NCBI GenBank assembly: GCA_039881145.1
Contig: JAYKKI010000074.1
Location: 10,915,501-10,979,500, forward strand
Length of the DNA: 64,000 bases
Direction: 5' to 3'
Origin: Druceiella hillmani
Lineage: Eukaryota; Arthropoda; Insecta; Lepidoptera; Hepialidae
Shown here in pieces: positions 51,405-64,000 of this stretch (the first letter of the stretch is position 1; every line of letters begins with the position of its first letter). Both the position numbers and the translations under genes were made by a program. A model generated the notes under the pieces. It did not search any database and had not been told where the DNA came from. It saw nothing but the letters and a program-made list of their open reading frames with translations.

Positions 51405-51800
51405 GGTGTATGGTTTTTTTTTTGCATTCATTCAGTCTGTCTATCACAGCCGTTTGTATCAGAAACCGCTTGAGATTAGAAACTTGGAATTCGGCATAAT
51501 AACAAAACATAAACCTGCACATATCTCAACCGGTAATATTTAAAAACGAACATGAAGATTATGAACAAAATAACTATTCGACAGTTTGTGTATCATTTCA
51601 TATATAGTGAACGATATTCTTAAAAGAGCCCATTATAAGTTCATTATATATTTTTTATAATTTTAGGTAGCATAACTTCAAAAATATACTAAGAAACAGA
51701 AAAAAATAGCTTCCCCCCTAATTTCCAAAACTAGTATACCAAAAATTACTAATAAAATAGAAACCTACGTAAAGGTTTGCCATCGGAAAATCGAACAACA
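51405..51800 (-). repeat. Dispersed 'GGTTCCGT' repeat, minus-oriented copy
   Basis: CAGTCTGTCTATCACAGCCG, CAGAAACCGCTTGAGATTAG, AAACTTGGAATTCGGCATAA, AACATAAACCTGCACA and later CCCCCTAATTTCCAAAACTA then CCTACGTAAAGGTTTGCC. Among the better preserved copies. Confidence 0.7.
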
Positions 51801-52849
51801 TATGATTTACTTTCAATAGTGCATATTCATTTTCACTTAATTTTAATATTTATTCTTTTAAATACCCAGTAAGCGCTTTTTAACAGCCTAAAAAAGTTGT
51901 AAAATAAAAATGTCATGTTGCCTAATTTAAAATTATCTCAACATATCTTTAAATAGTTTAAATAAAAGTTACTGATTATATTGTTACCAATTATTCCAAA
52001 ATACGTGTTGACCAAAATACGTATCGGTAAAAATTGCAAATAAAAGTATAGTACCATTCGTAATTTTGAATAATTATCTCTAGTAACTAAATAATTATCA
52101 ACTAATCAGAAACTTTTCTTTAAAAGCCTTTGATTGTAAATATATAACTCATATGGATATAATCAAGATGAAATCATATCAAGATTTATATTTCTGTAAT
52201 AAACATGTGTTTAGAAAAATTAATTATATATGCAATTTTATGTTTAAAATATTCGTAAAATATCAACATGACTAGTTAGTTTCTATTTTATCGTTAGGAA
52301 ATAATATTCATATATATTTTCATATGCAATTAAATATTTTATGCCATATTCTCTTTAAGCAAGCAATATAAGATAGTAAAAAATATGTACTCATCTCTCT
52401 AACTTGTTAAACATAGGCGTCATACTAATGAGGCCTCGTTAACAAACATCGTTGAGAAAATATAACCAAGATATTGTACTGATTCATATTATATTAATGA
52501 ATTGAAACTTGAAGAATTTGAAAGTGGGATTAGACAATTGATACAATATTTGGTACAATTTTTATTGAATAGTAGGATGTATGTGAAATTGGGCGATATT
52601 TTCCTGTAATACTCATTTTTTAGAAAGTTGTGGTAGAGTGAATGAGTCAACGCGTTTAAGAGATTAGTTTTAGGCGATTATGATTATAGAAGCTGGCAAG
52701 ATATAGATATATGGTTTTGCACTTATCATGTATAAAACATAGTACATTTTTATAAAATGTTTAAAGGGACGTAAAAGATTGTTAGAAATATTTTTATGAG
52801 AATATTATCATCCTTTGTTTTTCATTATTTCAAAATTTCCGATCCAAAA
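51801..52849. other. Unassigned AT-rich sequence
   Basis: No feature recognised. Confidence 0.5.
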
Positions 52850-53005
52850 GAAACGAATACGCTTCGCCAACGCAGTGTCCGACAGCTGTAACCGCTTAAG
52901 AATACTGTGAATATTAATACAGCCACTCGCTGGCAAATTCCGGCGCGGAAGACTTCCGGTACAACTCACTCGGGCTGCACTAGGGTGCCCCTTTTTGTCC
53001 ACCTT
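52850..53005. promoter_or_regulatory. GC-richer patch with ETS-type motifs
   Basis: ATTCCGGCGCGGAAGACTTC and ACTTCCGG (52,952-52,959) give two or three ETS/GABP-like CCGGAA sites within 20 bases, common at arthropod and vertebrate promoters without a TATA box. CAGCTG (E box) lies near 52,883. The 70-codon minus-strand frame here matches nothing. It could be a promoter of an unannotated transcript or a remnant of a GC-rich repeat. Confidence 0.25.
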
Positions 53006-56000
53006 TGACGGATATTTCAATTTTACTTATTCCTTCGCTATTGCCTTTTCGTGGTCAAATAACTTTCGGCTATTTTACCGGCTAACCTTATTCTCTTGAA
53101 GAAATATTTGGTAGAAATGTGAGACCTTAGTTTTTTAAGCGACCGCTTTGGCATATTCATTGAAATTAAAATTCTTTTTGCTTTTCAATAATTTTATGTA
53201 TTCAGGTAATAATGTTACGGTAGTGATGTGAAATAAAAGTTCATATTATAACGGAACTTATTAAATACGCAATAAGGTCATGACTTTGGGACTATTTTGA
53301 GTAACTTCTGTTGCTTTTTAAACAATAAATAAATTCATTTATCAGTGTTATGGTAATTATAGTTATAAAAGGTCATTCGAATAGGGGTACTCTCAAAATT
53401 TAACTTTGTGTTTAATAACTCTTTATAAATATATTGTTAAATTTTTGTGTATTTTATACAACTTTTTAAATATTGAATATATTCGGCGTTAATTTACGTA
53501 TTTATGTAATGTAGGTTTGGCGTTAATTGTTAATTGACAACTTTTTAAATAAAGAAATATAATAAACTGTGTGTATTGACATACCTTTTTAAAATTTGTG
53601 TTGAAATTTGTCAAGTGCAAGGCACATGTTACTGTATTTAAATAAAAACTTTTTTCCAATTAGAGACTTTCTGCTTCAAAACGTCACGCTGTTTTCCTTG
53701 TCAAATATACACTGAGATATATTTGTATACTAAACTTCGTTTATTTTTTTTTTCTTGGTTTGATATACTGGTACTATTATACATAGCTTCAGGCCTCTTA
53801 TAATACAATATACAAATATTGGGATAATAAACTTCAAAATAGATTTTCTTTGAAAACAGGATAGTAATTTAAACGAATATAAATCAATAGCTTAAAAATT
53901 AAAAGAAACAAGCTTTTAAAAATACCGCGCTGAAAAGAAAAATATAATTATCAAACTTGTTTTCTCTGTCCACTCAGTGATTACTTTATTGTAAACCGTG
54001 CTTTTTAATTAACTTAATATTTTAATGTAAAAGCTTGGGGCGCTTTTCTTGAAATTTAACTGAAATTTTAAGCGTTTTACTTCACTTAATACTAATTTGA
54101 GATACGAAATCTTTTATTTTTGAAAGAAAAAAGACAACACGCTCATACACTCGAATATTATAATCGGTAACGAATATGGCTTACACTAAAGTCCTTATTG
54201 AGTATACAGAGAAAACAAGTTCGATAATTATTTTTTTGCTTTTGAATGCAATGTTTTTAAAAGCGTGCTTTATTTTAGCTTTTTAAACTATTAATTTATT
54301 ATTATATTTTAAGTCTCCTATTTTTGGTTTAACACCTAATTTTTCTAAGTTTAATATATGTAAATTATTATATTTTCACCAGTTCTCGACACGTGGGCAA
54401 AATTTAAAAAAAAATAAACGTCTGGAAATGGGTGAAAATTTTGTTGGAAGATTTCATTATCTTTTGTTTAGTCTTTTTTGTTTTATGGCTAAAACTATAT
54501 TTTTGAATTTATTCCTTAAGAATTGTTTTTTTTTATATAGCTCTTAGTATTAAATTTTACGAGGAGTAAAATCAGAATTTCAGAACTTACGAAGTTCATA
54601 GCGTTAAAAAAAGTGTGTAACCTCCCCCGGCAAAATTTCAACTAGATTAAATAGCGCTTATCTGGGTCTATAGTAATATGAATTATCGTATTAGATCTCC
54701 GACGGTTTAATAGGCGTATGTTAAAATAGTATTAACTAATAGAGTTTGGAAAATCAAAGATTAGCCGATCGGATATTTATGTTCTGATTGAAAATGTTTG
54801 CTTGCGCTGTGCGTGCTGCACATAAATCGTTAGCTAATTTAAGGCATACGTTGACATATCAAATTAATTATTAAAAGTTGTAAGCACAGATCTTACAATA
54901 AGTTGAAAGTGCCGTTTTTTTGCCTGAAAGTATTGCGTTTAACCACTCAGTAGTAAAATTAATACTAGGAAAGAAACTACACGGAAATAGAGAAAAAGCT
55001 ATTGTTTCAAATATATATCCCTTACAAAGATGTAATTGACAATAAACGCACCGACGGAGTAAGCGTGACGATGAAAAAAAAAACACTTGTTACGCTATTG
55101 CCGAGAAATGCAATGCTAGTAATGTCAATATGAACCCTGACTCACCCTGAGTACAGTTAATTATGTACTCTATTTTCATATTGAAAATAGAATGCATAAT
55201 TAATTTGTTTGCACGATTGTAATTTCTTTTTTTTCTAAATATGCTAAGAGAAATATACTTTGTTTTTGGGCAATAGGAAGTCACCTGTGCTGGCTTGACT
55301 TAATAAAAAAACCAAGTAGAGAGAAGAGTTGACAAGGAAAAGACAGCATCGGATGGCCATCGGCGGAGGAGATACGATTAGCGACATTCAAATTGACCCC
55401 GTCATTTTTTTAATAGAGCCAGGGCCAATTGTGAAAGGAACCTGTCCAGCAATGCAATCGAAGTAAACGACACAAATTTCAATAATTCAATAAATGATTA
55501 ATCTTTTATTTACATTGTTTTTTTGCAACATATTAATATAGTAAAGGGACACTGTAAGTTTCTAGATTGATTTACTTGTAGTGAACTTTATTAGAATTTA
55601 TATTAAAGAATTTTCCATTTACATTAAATGATATCGATATTTGTATTTATATACAGTGTTACCTATTTTATACATTCCAAGACAATCGTATATAAGAAAT
55701 AAACTCCAGTCACCCATCGGAGCTGACACGTACACTTTTTTTAAACCATTTAAATGAAAAAATCCGTTATTTTCTTTATTATTATATTGTCATCAGAACT
55801 ACATTAAACTGCCAGGTTTCATGATGATGCAATAATAAAAAGAGCATGAAATTCAGTTTCGCAGATTCCATTACATGGTTACCTGCAGGCCGACCTAGTA
55901 GAAGCATGTTAAAAACATAACGTTAACTATTAATTAACTCAAGGCCATATGAGGTTTTTCTTTCTAAATTTCTGGGGCTGCAAATAAGTAATGATTTTTA

Positions 56001-57027
56001 GTATACCAATTGAAAAAAATCGCAAAAATGTTTTTTGTTAGTCTGCTCTTATTCGTAAATCTGTAAGATTTTAATAATTTCGTTCAATATATTATAAAGA
56101 AGATTCTAATAATTTATATTTACAAATTAAAAATAAATTTTCATTCCCCGTTTTGTCAATATATTCAAATGTCGCAAAATTAATATAACTCATCAACAAC
56201 TAAACGAGAATATCAGATTATATTTGTACTTCGCTTTTCATTATTTTAATTCCTCGAGAAACTTGTCACCGCAAAGTTGGCGCGCGATAATTCGGAAATT
56301 TCTAATATTTGCCGCGAATATGTTACTTATTTCCTTTAAATAATGTTTCCTTTTTCTGTACTTTTTAATTTCTTTACAGTGATTACGTATTGCCAGTCTA
56401 TTTTATTGTTTTTCCTCGTTTTATAACAACTCAAAAACTTAAATGAACGATCGAAAGAAAATTTCGCGAAAGGAAACTTCTATTAACATGAGGAAATGCA
56501 CTAAAAAATGGACCAGTGTAGCAATTTAATACTAACTCAAACAACCTTATATATAGTTGGACAATTTTACCTCATGAGTAGCGGACTTAACATAGTTATA
56601 GCAGAACGAAATAACTTCAAACAATGTAATCGTAGAAAAGATATTGACAGAGCATTCATTTTTATTTATTTCATATTCGTGGCCTTTCGATAACTTTCTG
56701 GTATATGGAAAGATAAAAACAGTTTCTTGACTTTACGTCCGAAAACAATTTTCCGATTTTACTAAATAATAAACGCCATACATATAGCAATACGAACTGC
56801 TCTCAATTTGTCCGGTTCTTCTTATTTAAATTTTTTGATAACGGTTTAAATGTTTCGGTAACATAAATCAAGAGCAGATCTGATTTCTCAAGTCAAAAAC
56901 TGGTCGTTTTATTCATTCCGCTGAGCGTTATGAAATAAAAAATTCCTCAGATGGTCAGATACTCTCTAAAGATCTTATAAGTTTTTAAAAGCATACACAT
57001 GTGCGTACATAGTAACAGGTCTCTATT
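53006..57027. other. Long AT-rich stretch without a recognisable feature
   Basis: Only short AT-driven frames (for example 54,871-55,086 and 55,090-55,284 on the minus strand, 56,508-56,693 on the plus). A mildly GC-richer spot at 55,340-55,450 shows no motif. Confidence 0.45.
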
Positions 57028-57075
57028 TGTACGTACGTACGTACATACATACGTACAGACCTTGATGCATACGTA
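57028..57075. repeat. Imperfect tetranucleotide repeat (TACG/TACA)n
   Basis: GTACGTACGTACGTACATAC then ACGTACAG, with related units (ATACGTATC, GTACATACATAC) continuing to 57,090. Confidence 0.85.
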
Positions 57076-57220
57076 TCTAGGTACATACATACTCACAAAC
57101 TTTGACGGGATCTTTATTCTTTCACGAAAATTTTCTTTGGAAATACGCTTTCCTTCCTAAATGCTAACGTAATTCTTTCATCATTTTCATAAAAATGCGA
57201 ACAAATGACAACATGGATAC

Positions 57221-57251
57221 AAAACATTTTGACACGAAGTCAAAATGTTTT
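57221..57251. repeat. Perfect hairpin, 13 bp stem
   Basis: AAAACATTTTGAC, loop ACGAA, GTCAAAATGTTTT. No U-run follows as a bacterial terminator would have, and the stem is too short for a microRNA precursor. Confidence 0.85.
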
Positions 57252-58114
57252 CCCACAAAGCTAAAACAAAACTTCTGCAATTAATTCGCTTTATTATTAC
57301 GTGTATTAAATAATTATGCTTTAGCCTATAATTTTATTGATGGCGAATAGCAATTTAAATATTACTCTTCAATAATTGTACATATTTATTTCATAAGGTC
57401 AAAAATATTTTATATTACAGATGAATTCTTTCAAATGTTACGTACGCTGGTACTGATAATTCAACGAAATTACTAAGGTGTTTCTCGTTCATTAATATAC
57501 CATTAATTTGTTATTCTGTAATTGATAATTCTGTTAGAAATGTGAGAAAAAATTGTTTGACTTATTTTAATTTGGTTAATTGCTACTAGCCATTGACCTT
57601 CTTTTTCTCATTATTTCAGTACGACAAATTTTTCTTTGTGTATTTTGGCGAGGTTTTCACAATTAAAAACTAATTTAACTCAAAAACTAAGGTATGTGTC
57701 AAAATATATTAAAATGTAATTTATATTTTACTATATTGTCATTGCAATATATTAAAATATAATTGATACTAAATTGAAAGAGGGAATAAAAATGGATGCC
57801 GGAAAGGCGAATGAATTATTTGAATATTTTTATTTTAAATTTTATGTATAGTATTAGGTATAAATTAAAAGATCGAGTTATGAGGATCACAAAATTATTT
57901 TTTTACAAAAACTGATCGTCCAACCGCTTCATGTCTTCAAAACCGGTGTAACTAGAGGTTTACCAATAGTTTATTGGGGAACTATAGTTTTGACTATAAA
58001 TCTCATAGTTTTTGAAAAATTTACGATAATTATTTACACGGAGAAATATAATATTAACATTTGTTAATATTCGAAGAAATACATTGTATAGTCAAATACT
58101 TATATATTATATAC
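57252..58114. other. Unassigned AT-rich sequence
   Basis: No feature recognised. Confidence 0.45.
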
Positions 58115-58265
58115 TTAAGTGTATACGAAACCCCCATAGTCCGGGTTCTAACAGAACTCTCTCTTCCTAATTAGCCAACTACCAATGGAACTCATATTCT
58201 ATAGGTCGTCATGTCTCAAACCTTGTATTTTTTGTACTTGCTATCTGTGTAAACGGACTGAAAAG
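58115..58265 (-). mobile_element. tRNA-derived SINE remnant
   Basis: The minus strand reads TTCCATTGGTAGTTGGCTAA (A-box region), GGAAGAGAGAGTTCTG, then AGAACCCGGACTATGGGGGT in the B-box/T-arm position. This parallels insect SINEs whose tRNA head reads CTCAATTGGTAGAGC, then GAGAGTTCTGGGTTCGAATC. The B box is damaged (GTTAGAACCC). The tail GGGGGTTTCGTATACACTTA has a possible truncated relative at 27,575. Confidence 0.4.
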
Positions 58266-59437
58266 CTCGATTCACGCTGCATTATGTTCGGCGCTGACCT
58301 TATACTTTATACTGGAGTATTGTGCGATGTCGATTGTCAATGCTTATAGATTGAAATAGATGCTTTAGTTGAATGGAATAAAACGAATGAACTGTATTTT
58401 GACCCGAAAAAATGCCTAACGGTGAGTTACAGTCGCGGCTGTCCTATCGGTAACAATTAATATGTTTGCACTAGCTTGTATTTTTAGACTAAAATCGTAG
58501 ATTTGGAAGTTAGATTCAACACACAGTTAGCCTTTACGGATCTCATTATTAAAATATCCCGTTCATCCTTCCGAACTCTCGGATATGTTTTGCGAATTGC
58601 ACGTTATCTTGTGAAGTTATCATCTAATCCACTTCTGTATCATATATTAGTCTGCAGCAATTTGGAGTTAATGTGCATTATGTAAACTTCCGGAAAGATT
58701 TGTATTGTCTAATGTTTGAATGAATTTATTATTTTCCTATCCCTGATAAATATTTGATAGTCCGTACGAACTCTTTGCCGTGCTTTCACCTCAAACCAAT
58801 ACATATCGAGTCACAACTATTGCGCTATAGTACAGATCTTCTAAACCATCACTTCACGAACACTACTACCTTATTTTGATACATTTGCCATAAACCAAAA
58901 TATATTCAATTCTGATAGTATTTAATTCTAGTCATTCCGTAAGATTCGTTCTTTATATTTTATTGTTATATGTTTTCTTTTATCGTTATGAATTGGGAGT
59001 TAAACATTTTAATTGCTACATTAATATAAGAAATTATTATTCTGTTCTATTTGTACAAGCTTAATTTTTTTTTCTATTTGCGCCATGCCGAAGCAGATTA
59101 CGTCAGCATATAATATTATGTGTACTATACCTACTAATATTACAAATGCGAAAGAAATTTGGCAGAGATAGATTACGATTCGATAGATTGTGTATGTATG
59201 TAAGTAGTTTGGAGTACTTTTTATGCTGATATTTGGGACTTACGCGGGTTAGTTTACTTAGGGAGTGTGTTTGTATGTAGGAGATAATCTTTGAAACTAC
59301 TCTTTTAATTTTAAAAATTTTTTCATCACTTAAAATGCTACATTATCACTTAGTGATATAGGTTATATTTTAACGGGAGAAAATGGAACAGCCAAACAGT
59401 CCACGCAGAAAGGAAAGGTAGTCCAGGTGGAAAGGGA

Positions 59438-59438
<1 letters not shown>
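58266..59438. other. Unassigned sequence
   Basis: A 60-codon plus-strand frame (58,503-58,685) matches nothing known. Otherwise AT-rich. Confidence 0.45.

Positions 59439-59499
<61 letters not shown>
59439..59499. repeat. Compound microsatellite (TA)n(TG)n
   Basis: About 32 bases of TA then about 28 of TG, the same arrangement as at 27.9 kb. Confidence 0.95.
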
Positions 59500-59502
<3 letters not shown>

Positions 59503-62500
59503 GTGGTCGATTTATAAATTAATTTATTCAAATGAATTTTCGTTTTGTTCTGTATTTAATTTTTTGTAATCAAGTGACCATGAGAGGCATTCACGAAAAT
59601 ATCTATTGTAACTACTCTCTTATGTTGTCTACCTTCCTCTACAACTTGACATATATAAAAGTTCATTCTTAAAAAGGTAAACTTCATCCTAAAATATAAA
59701 ATATGGTATAACGGTGGTGTAAATTCCGGTATCTCAAAATATTATTTAAGGTTTTGAGGTATGGGAAACCAAATAAGCTGTACTTTATAAAGTTCATTAT
59801 ATAATACAATTGCATATTCGGTTACTTTTGATGAGGAATTCTCGACATCGCCTAACTTTGAAAAACAACTTTTTAATCTCTTAACTTTGTCCACAGATGA
59901 TTGAAAAATGTTTGTTTATACTATTTTTCCTAAATTTTTATTATATTAGAATTCCTGGTATTCAAAATATAAGCTAGATAAATGCTATCGATACGAGCAT
60001 ATTATCGACATATATAATATACTGTTGTAATAAAATAGATCGATATACAGTTTACTTCTCGTGCACCAAAAACAGCGCAATGACAAATATAATACCACGA
60101 AAACATCGAGAAACGGATCATGTTACTTTGTAAAGATTTAAAGAATACGCACACCTATAGGCAAGTGTAAGAATGACACAAATACACAACAAAAACCCAA
60201 AGCGAAAGCCACCTGAAGTAGGGTGAAAATATTTATTTTCATTTTATTGAAAAATACTCAGCGCCATTTTTTTGTTTTCACGCGACAATGTTTCCATTTG
60301 TGTTCTGGGCTATTTTATGAGAAATATTGTCGACAATACAATTACGTCGCAACGCCATCACGTTGGAAATTGATAATTGAATATTTAACATTACCTTCCT
60401 GCTGTAATTACATTTTTTCTGAACCGTCTTTGGTTGGATAAAAAATTGGTTATAAAATTCATTTTCAAAAGACGTTACGTTAATATTACCACTTTTATGA
60501 AATAAGAGTTTAGTTAAAAAATAAGAATGGCAAATGATTGTCTCTAGTTAGAAGAGATAATGATTATTATTTAAAAAATTGCAGTTATCGATTTATTAAA
60601 TTTTAGAACTTAAAAATTTTGTAAACTCCGGGTTGGAGCTACCGTTAAAATGAAATTTTAACTTATATTGTATATTATAATGACTTCATTGAATATTTTA
60701 AAGAGTTTAAAAATTGGAGCGGGCATGTACAGAATCGATTGAGAATTTATATATAATTATATAATATTATTAATATTTTCTATTCAGTTTGATGTATTCT
60801 GCACATTTGTATGAATATTAGATACGTTTTGATTACAACCCGTATACCATTATGCAGGTGTAATAAATTGAATATATTTGAAGTATGATTCAGTAAAAAA
60901 TGTATCTTTGTTCGGTAAAATCGCAATTTTGGCATGATTTTTTCAGAATTAGTTGTCCAGTCAGTTTTTTATGCAGAATCATCTCTGTTACAGTTTTACG
61001 CGCAGAATCATATACGTTTACTTTTATAAATGTGTACAAGTTTTTTGTAATAAATTCATTGTTTCTGGGTTAAAGTTTTTTGAGTCCCCTTCATCGCCTT
61101 CTTTCTTCGAAGAGAAGTTCAATAATAGTAAAAATGTTATCTTTACTTAATTTACGATAATTACTATGAGCTATTCAAAAGTAAATACTGTTATACTGAA
61201 TTATTTTAATGATATTTTTTTAAAACACAATGAAACATAGGCGAATTATTAAAGTGGAAGGGTAACATATAATTACATTACGAAAATGTTTAATGAATAT
61301 TATGAACGTAAAATTGTCATTATGGATACAGCGACACTAATGGTGATTAATAAATTTCTAAATAATAGTAACTTTTTAATTTTTCCATGTTAATCTAAGA
61401 TCATAACTTATTCTGTTATGGCTTTTGGTGATTCATAATGCTTTTTGTGCTTTCAGGATTTGTAAGCCAATCTAGGGACATTTCTGTCTTCTCTGTCGGT
61501 CCGCTTATTTCTCAATGTGATCCGTCTCAATTAAACCCTCATTTTGGCACCTATTGAGACAGACTAAAAAATAAACTTACTCTGCCGCCTGCCAGAAAGT
61601 GAAAAGGAGGGCAAATTCATTTTTTAACCACACCATCAAATAGAAGTTGGAGAAGTCTGTTAAAACAGAATGAAACATTTAAACTAAATAATTTTGATGC
61701 TTAGTTCGCAAGATATTTGCAATTTACTTTATTAACAAGGCCCTTTCCTTTCAATTTTTGAAGTACTGTTTTAAAAAAGTGAGAAAGCATAGGAATATAA
61801 TTTTCATTAAATGCTTTTAAAAATTATGCCGATAAAAATTAAAAAAAATTTCTTTATGAAAGAGTGAAATTTTCGTCAAGTATAAGTAACTTATAATCTA
61901 TTACATAAAGTTTAAAGCAAAATAGTTTAAGTTTCGATAAGAAAATGAACAACTTTACAAATAGTTACTAAATCTGATATATTCGATATATAGCTTGTTT
62001 TGTACGTTGTTAGTAACGATGTGAAACAATACGTACTTGATATAAGGTTGGTCGGGGATTTCTATGATTCTAATGTAAATGATTATAGGATGGTAACGAA
62101 ATCCTATCATGGGTATGTTCGATACACTCTTGGGCGGTTTTTCGTTGTAGTTTTTCTTTACGACTTTTGGAATTTCACTTTGGTTCTTATCGAACCGTTT
62201 TTATATGACTTAAACGACTTTTGAATTGAGAACTGGATATGGTTTCTATATAACTTTTAATTTTATTTATTCTTGAAGCTAAATAGTTTAATAAAAAGAT
62301 GATTTTGGTTAATTATTAACAATAAGTGTTGTGATATTGTTAGAAATTTTATTCAAGGATAATATTTTAATGACTATTGTATTCAAAGTAAATTCGTGCG
62401 TGCGATCATACAATTACTCAAAAACTACTTTTCGTTACTTTCGCCGTGTTTAATCATAAGAAATTTAATAAATATAAGGATTTTTGTTGTACCGTTCATC

Positions 62501-62650
62501 CAAATTTCATTATAGGTTCAATTTACTACAGTCCCCTTTTTATATAAATTAAAATATATCTGACTCACAACGTTGAACTTCCGCAGGTAGACAATTCAGA
62601 AGACTAACTCATAATTACCTGATATATTGAGACTGATAATTAACTGATAT
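59500..62650. other. Unassigned sequence
   Basis: AT-rich, with a few short frames (60,223-60,441, 60,953-61,150 and 62,000-62,224 on the plus strand) of no recognised family. Bases 61,470-61,620 are slightly GC-richer (TGTGATCCGTCTCAATTAAA, TATTGAGACAGAC), with GAGACGG/CCGTCTC-type words but no defined element. Confidence 0.4.
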
Positions 62651-62693
62651 GATGGGAGAAAAACAAGTTTTTGCTGGATAAAGTTCTCCCATC
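62651..62693. repeat. Perfect 10 bp inverted repeat
   Basis: GATGGGAGAA and TTCTCCCATC separated by 23 bases. It may be the core of a small foldback element. Confidence 0.75.
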
Positions 62694-63637
62694 CTTTGCA
62701 AAGCTGTCACTACAGTAAATATGTTCAAGAGATTATGAATAAGATTTTCGAATTGGGACTAGTTTGTCGCCTGTCCACCGAGTACGAATTTAACTGTAAT
62801 TTGGAAAATGAAAAATGAAATGCTTTGGAAGTGACTGGATTTATAATACAAGTAATAATAATAATAAATAAGTTTTCCACGCACGGGCACGCTTACAGCC
62901 ACTCCTGTACCATGCCAGTAAGCTGCATATAAACTGTAAATGAAGCAATTTCATGCATTATAATCTTAAAAATATTAATTATAGAAAACACTTTGGTATC
63001 AAAAATTACAGATTTTTTTAAAAACTTTGAAATATTTTGTTGTAAATCCAACCGTTTCCGAAATAATTATTCAAAACCATTTTCAAAAATGGCGGCTCAA
63101 GCCACACACCTATAAACCACTCTCTGTATACTGGACCTCAAAACGTGAAACTTATTTAAAGTATTGTAAGTCATTTATTTGTAATAAAAAGGGAATTTAA
63201 ATGAATTATAAAATAAATCTGGATTTCGTCTAAACAGGTTTAATAAATACGATTGTTAATGTTGGTGCATGTTACAACATTTCTCGTGTTATTTGTTAAA
63301 ACTTACAAAGAATTAAATGGCTTATTATCGGCCTATTCGCATTTACGTCCCATTTTTCCGTAAATATTTCCATAAAAATGAATGGTTAAAATACTCGTTT
63401 TGTTGTATTCCGTCCATTATGAATAATATCTAATTAATGCTAATTAAGATTTCATTTCATTTATGGTGTTCCTTGTACAATACAAGTTTTAGTTTTAAAA
63501 TTTGCATGCATATCAGATATTGCGGCCAAAAAAAGATATTCATATAATTTAGCAAATAACGGCTTGTAAAGGATTGATTTCTAATGGGATTCCTTTTCAA
63601 GAAATATCAGTGTTCAGTATTTGATTACAGTATATTG
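62694..63637. other. Unassigned AT-rich sequence
   Basis: A GCTTAC/GTAAGC pair near 62,890-62,923 is a weak hairpin; nothing else recognised. Confidence 0.4.
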
Positions 63638-63802
63638 GTCATCCTTCAGAAGTATGCTTACTCTTTGTTTTTATATAGCTAGACTTTTAAGTTAACTTGT
63701 AACTGAAAAGTCTAGTCTGAAAAACCTACATATGACATTGATTCCTCACTAAAATTGATTTTTAGATTACCTATGAAGATCTTATACTTCTGAAAGTCAT
63801 GC
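63638..63802. repeat. Nested foldback, MITE-like
   Basis: The outer arms CCTTCAGAAGTATGCTTA (from 63,643) and the reverse complement CTTTCAGAAGTATAAG (from about 63,797) enclose a perfect inner hairpin CTAGACTTTT/AAAAGTCTAG (63,679-63,715) whose loop contains the palindrome AAGTTAACTT. No target duplication was identified. Confidence 0.45.
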
Positions 63803-64000
63803 AGTTCTGTCGATTTCTATATCGGTTCGTGATTCTTTCAAAATGATTGAACTGTGATTAGTATTATAATGATAACATGTATAAAAGTAAATTCAGAGTT
63901 CATTACACCAACATAAAAAGGATTCCAAAAAGAAAAAAAAACACTTTTGTATCCAATAAAACTTGATTCGTTTATGCGAATGTTAACCTAATGAAATTTT
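63803..64000. other. Unassigned sequence to the right edge
   Basis: AT-rich, no feature recognised. Confidence 0.5.

Noticed and set aside
57221..57251. Rho-independent terminator or microRNA precursor
   Set aside because: No T-run in the right place and eukaryotic context; the stem is too short for a precursor.
61470..61620. Another copy of the dispersed 'GTCTGTCACAGC' repeat
   Set aside because: Only isolated words (GTCGGTCCGC, GAGACAGAC) match and they are not in family order.

Overview
This is AT-rich eukaryotic DNA, most likely from an insect or another arthropod. That is an inference from long (TA)n tracts, tRNA-derived SINE remnants, Tc1/mariner-type transposons, a Helitron and an insect-style repeat family with 'GGTTCCGT' and 'TGTCTGTCACAGC' motifs. 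No open frame exceeds about 150 codons and none matches a host protein I recognise. There is no operon, rRNA, intact tRNA or CRISPR array. The window reads as an intergenic region or a very large intron, built from old transposons in low-complexity DNA.

Layout. Bases 1-510 hold a diverged tandem satellite (unit about 117 bp) that runs off the left edge. Bases 1637-2985 are a mariner-like element with terminal inverted repeats, flanking TA and a minus-strand transposase C-terminal fragment. From 8.8 to 27.1 kb there are many copies of one dispersed repeat in both orientations, plus a second repeat present as an inverted pair (about 11.69-12.61 kb and 23.12-23.88 kb) whose 240 bp core is much better conserved than its flanks. 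A LINE reverse-transcriptase scrap lies near 25.5 kb and tRNA-like SINE remnants near 28.8 and 29.8 kb.

The most striking region is 30.49-32.81 kb. A decayed Helitron coding region on the minus strand keeps its N-terminus and the tyrosine motif of the Rep region, but has lost the centre of Rep and the whole helicase. Upstream of its start codon is a layout like a heat-shock gene promoter: arrays of heat-shock elements, a TATA box, an initiator-like site and an A-rich leader.

Bases 35,818-38,169 are a 2.35 kb transposon with unusually long (about 420 bp) terminal inverted repeats, flanked by TA, around a broken transposase read from 37,461 down to 36,365; a secondary palindrome lies inside the broken gene. 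The right half (38-64 kb) holds microsatellites (one with a 58 bp higher-order period), more copies of the dispersed repeat (49.3 and 51.4 kb), SINE remnants (50.1 and 58.1 kb), short foldback structures (48.0, 57.2, 62.7 and 63.7 kb), and two GC-richer patches (39.6 and 52.9 kb) that could be promoters.

There is no pathway linking genes here. All recognisable coding capacity belongs to transposons, and every copy looks inactive.
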